DNA of 12,085 bases, from the NCBI GenBank assembly GCA_021793335.1, contig JAJYSW010000090.1, positions 1 through 12,085 of the forward strand, written 5' to 3'. Position numbers and translations under genes: made by a program. Positions 11,349 through 12,085 of the stretch are shown here, in pieces; positions within the stretch are counted from its first letter, which is position 1; every line of letters starts with the position of its first letter. Origin of the DNA: Actinomycetes bacterium. GTDB lineage: Bacteria; Actinomycetota; Actinomycetes; Mycobacteriales; Micromonosporaceae. The notes under the pieces are model-generated. The model saw nothing but the letters and a program-made list of their open reading frames with translations. It did no database searches and was not told the DNA's origin.

Positions 11349-12085
11349 TCAACGCAGCGGACCGGCGGCCGCTTCGATGCCGCTTCGCAGCTGCGGGCCG
11401 GTGACCAAAGCCTTCACCTGCTCCATGATCGGGGCCATGAACTGGTCGGGGCCGGGCTTATCGGCGATGCGCTCGACGGCGGCGATCGCGGCCCGGGCGG
11501 CCGGGGACGGCCGCATCGGCTCGCGCAGTTGCAGCGCCCGCACCGCGCTCAACAGCTCCACCGCCAAGAGACTCCCGAGATTGTCGAGCACCTCGCGCAG
11601 CTTGCAACCCGCCGCCCAGCCCATCGAGACATGGTCCTCCTGCATGCCGGAGGTCGGCACCGAGTCGACCGAGGCCGGCTGCGCCAGCCGCCGGTTCTCG
11701 GCGACGATCCCCGCGGCCGTGTACTGGGCGATCATGAGCCCCGAGTTCACGCCCGGGTCGGGACTGAGGAACGCGGGCAGGCCCCTGGAACGGGTGACGT
11801 CGAGCAGCCGGTCCACGCGCCGCTCGGCGATCGAGCCGACATCGGCGGCGGCGATCGCCAGGAAATCCGCCGCGTACCCCAGCGGCGCGCCGTGGAAGTT
11901 CCCGGTGGACTCGACGCGTCCGTCGAGCAGCACCACCGGGTTGTCCACCACCGAGGCCATCTCGCGATCGGCCACGGCCCCCACGTAGGCGAGCACGTCG
12001 CGCGCGGCCCCGGCGACCTGCGGAGCGCAGCGCATCGAATACGCGTCCTGCACCGCGTGCACAACATCGTCGCGGTGCGAGTCCA
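11349..12085 (-). CDS. hutH: Histidine ammonia-lyase, C-terminal part (cut by window end)
   Basis: Deaminates L-histidine to urocanate, the first step of histidine use. The frame runs off the right edge without a start, so this is a partial gene, about 245 residues, roughly the second half of a typical enzyme of about 510 aa. The catalytic Ala-Ser-Gly that forms the MIO group is outside the window. Visible family blocks are VQDAYSMRCAPQV, DNPVVLLDGRVESTGNFHGA, ADVGSIAERRVDRLLD, SGLMIAQYTAAGIVAE and SVPTSGMQEDHVSMGWAAG. They favour histidine over phenylalanine or tyrosine lyase. The coding continues in frame upstream of the GTG at 12060-12062 (DSHRDDV), so that codon is not the start. The stop is TGA at 11349-11351. 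No terminator is evident between it and the convergent membrane protein gene. Confidence 0.93.
   Translation of the reverse strand, partial: DSHRDDVVHAVQDAYSMRCAPQVAGAARDVLAYVGAVADREMASVVDNPVVLLDGRVESTGNFHGAPLGYAADFLAIAAADVGSIAERRVDRLLDVTRSRGLPAFLSPDPGVNSGLMIAQYTAAGIVAENRRLAQPASVDSVPTSGMQEDHVSMGWAAGCKLREVLDNLGSLLAVELLSAVRALQLREPMRPSPAARAAIAAVERIADKPGPDQFMAPIMEQVKALVTGPQLRSGIEAAAGPLR

Overview
The window is a high-GC chromosomal segment of an actinobacterium. The evidence is the strongly GC-biased codon use, an HU protein with a histone-like Lys/Ala tail, a zinc-free actinobacterial S4, an NdgR-type IclR regulator divergent from leuCD, and gene content matching the known leuC-leuD-hup-mutT1-gpsA-ddl neighbourhood. 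Genus cannot be assigned from the sequence. There are no tRNAs, rRNAs, insertion sequences, CRISPR arrays or other obvious transfer signs. The region is mostly housekeeping.

Layout, left to right. 1-932: rpsD (minus) with a structured 3' region (hairpins at 14-57 and 91-121) and a 168-nt leader. 933-3773: a tight minus-strand operon plsC-gpsA-ddl, joined by 4-nt and 8-nt overlaps. 3774-4208: a long gene-free divergent region holding a perfect AT-rich palindrome (4130-4157). 4215-5591 (plus): a 71-aa two-helix membrane protein, then a MutT1-like Nudix protein whose C-terminal phosphatase half has lost its RHG motif. 5679-7001 (plus): an alditol oxidase with every known catalytic residue. It converges on hup, with a 13-bp bidirectional terminator between them. 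7144-7689 (minus): hup. 7690-7928: hup promoter and two leuCD terminators. 7929-9970 (minus): leuC-leuD. 10023-11297 (plus): ndgR-like regulator and a four-helix membrane protein. 11349-12085 (minus): the C-terminal half of hutH, cut by the window edge.

How the genes work together. GpsA makes sn-glycerol-3-phosphate and PlsC uses its acylated form to make phosphatidate, so plsC-gpsA is a phospholipid-precursor pair. Ddl adds the D-Ala-D-Ala dipeptide for peptidoglycan, which makes the operon an envelope-growth unit. LeuC and LeuD form isopropylmalate isomerase, probably controlled by the divergent NdgR-like protein from a very short shared promoter region. Compared with the order known in mycobacteria, ppk and cofC are absent here, an alditol oxidase sits between hup and mutT1, and ddl is followed by rpsD. 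Three plus-strand genes start at GTG codons 6-7 nt after a TAnnnT -10 box, which suggests leaderless mRNAs.
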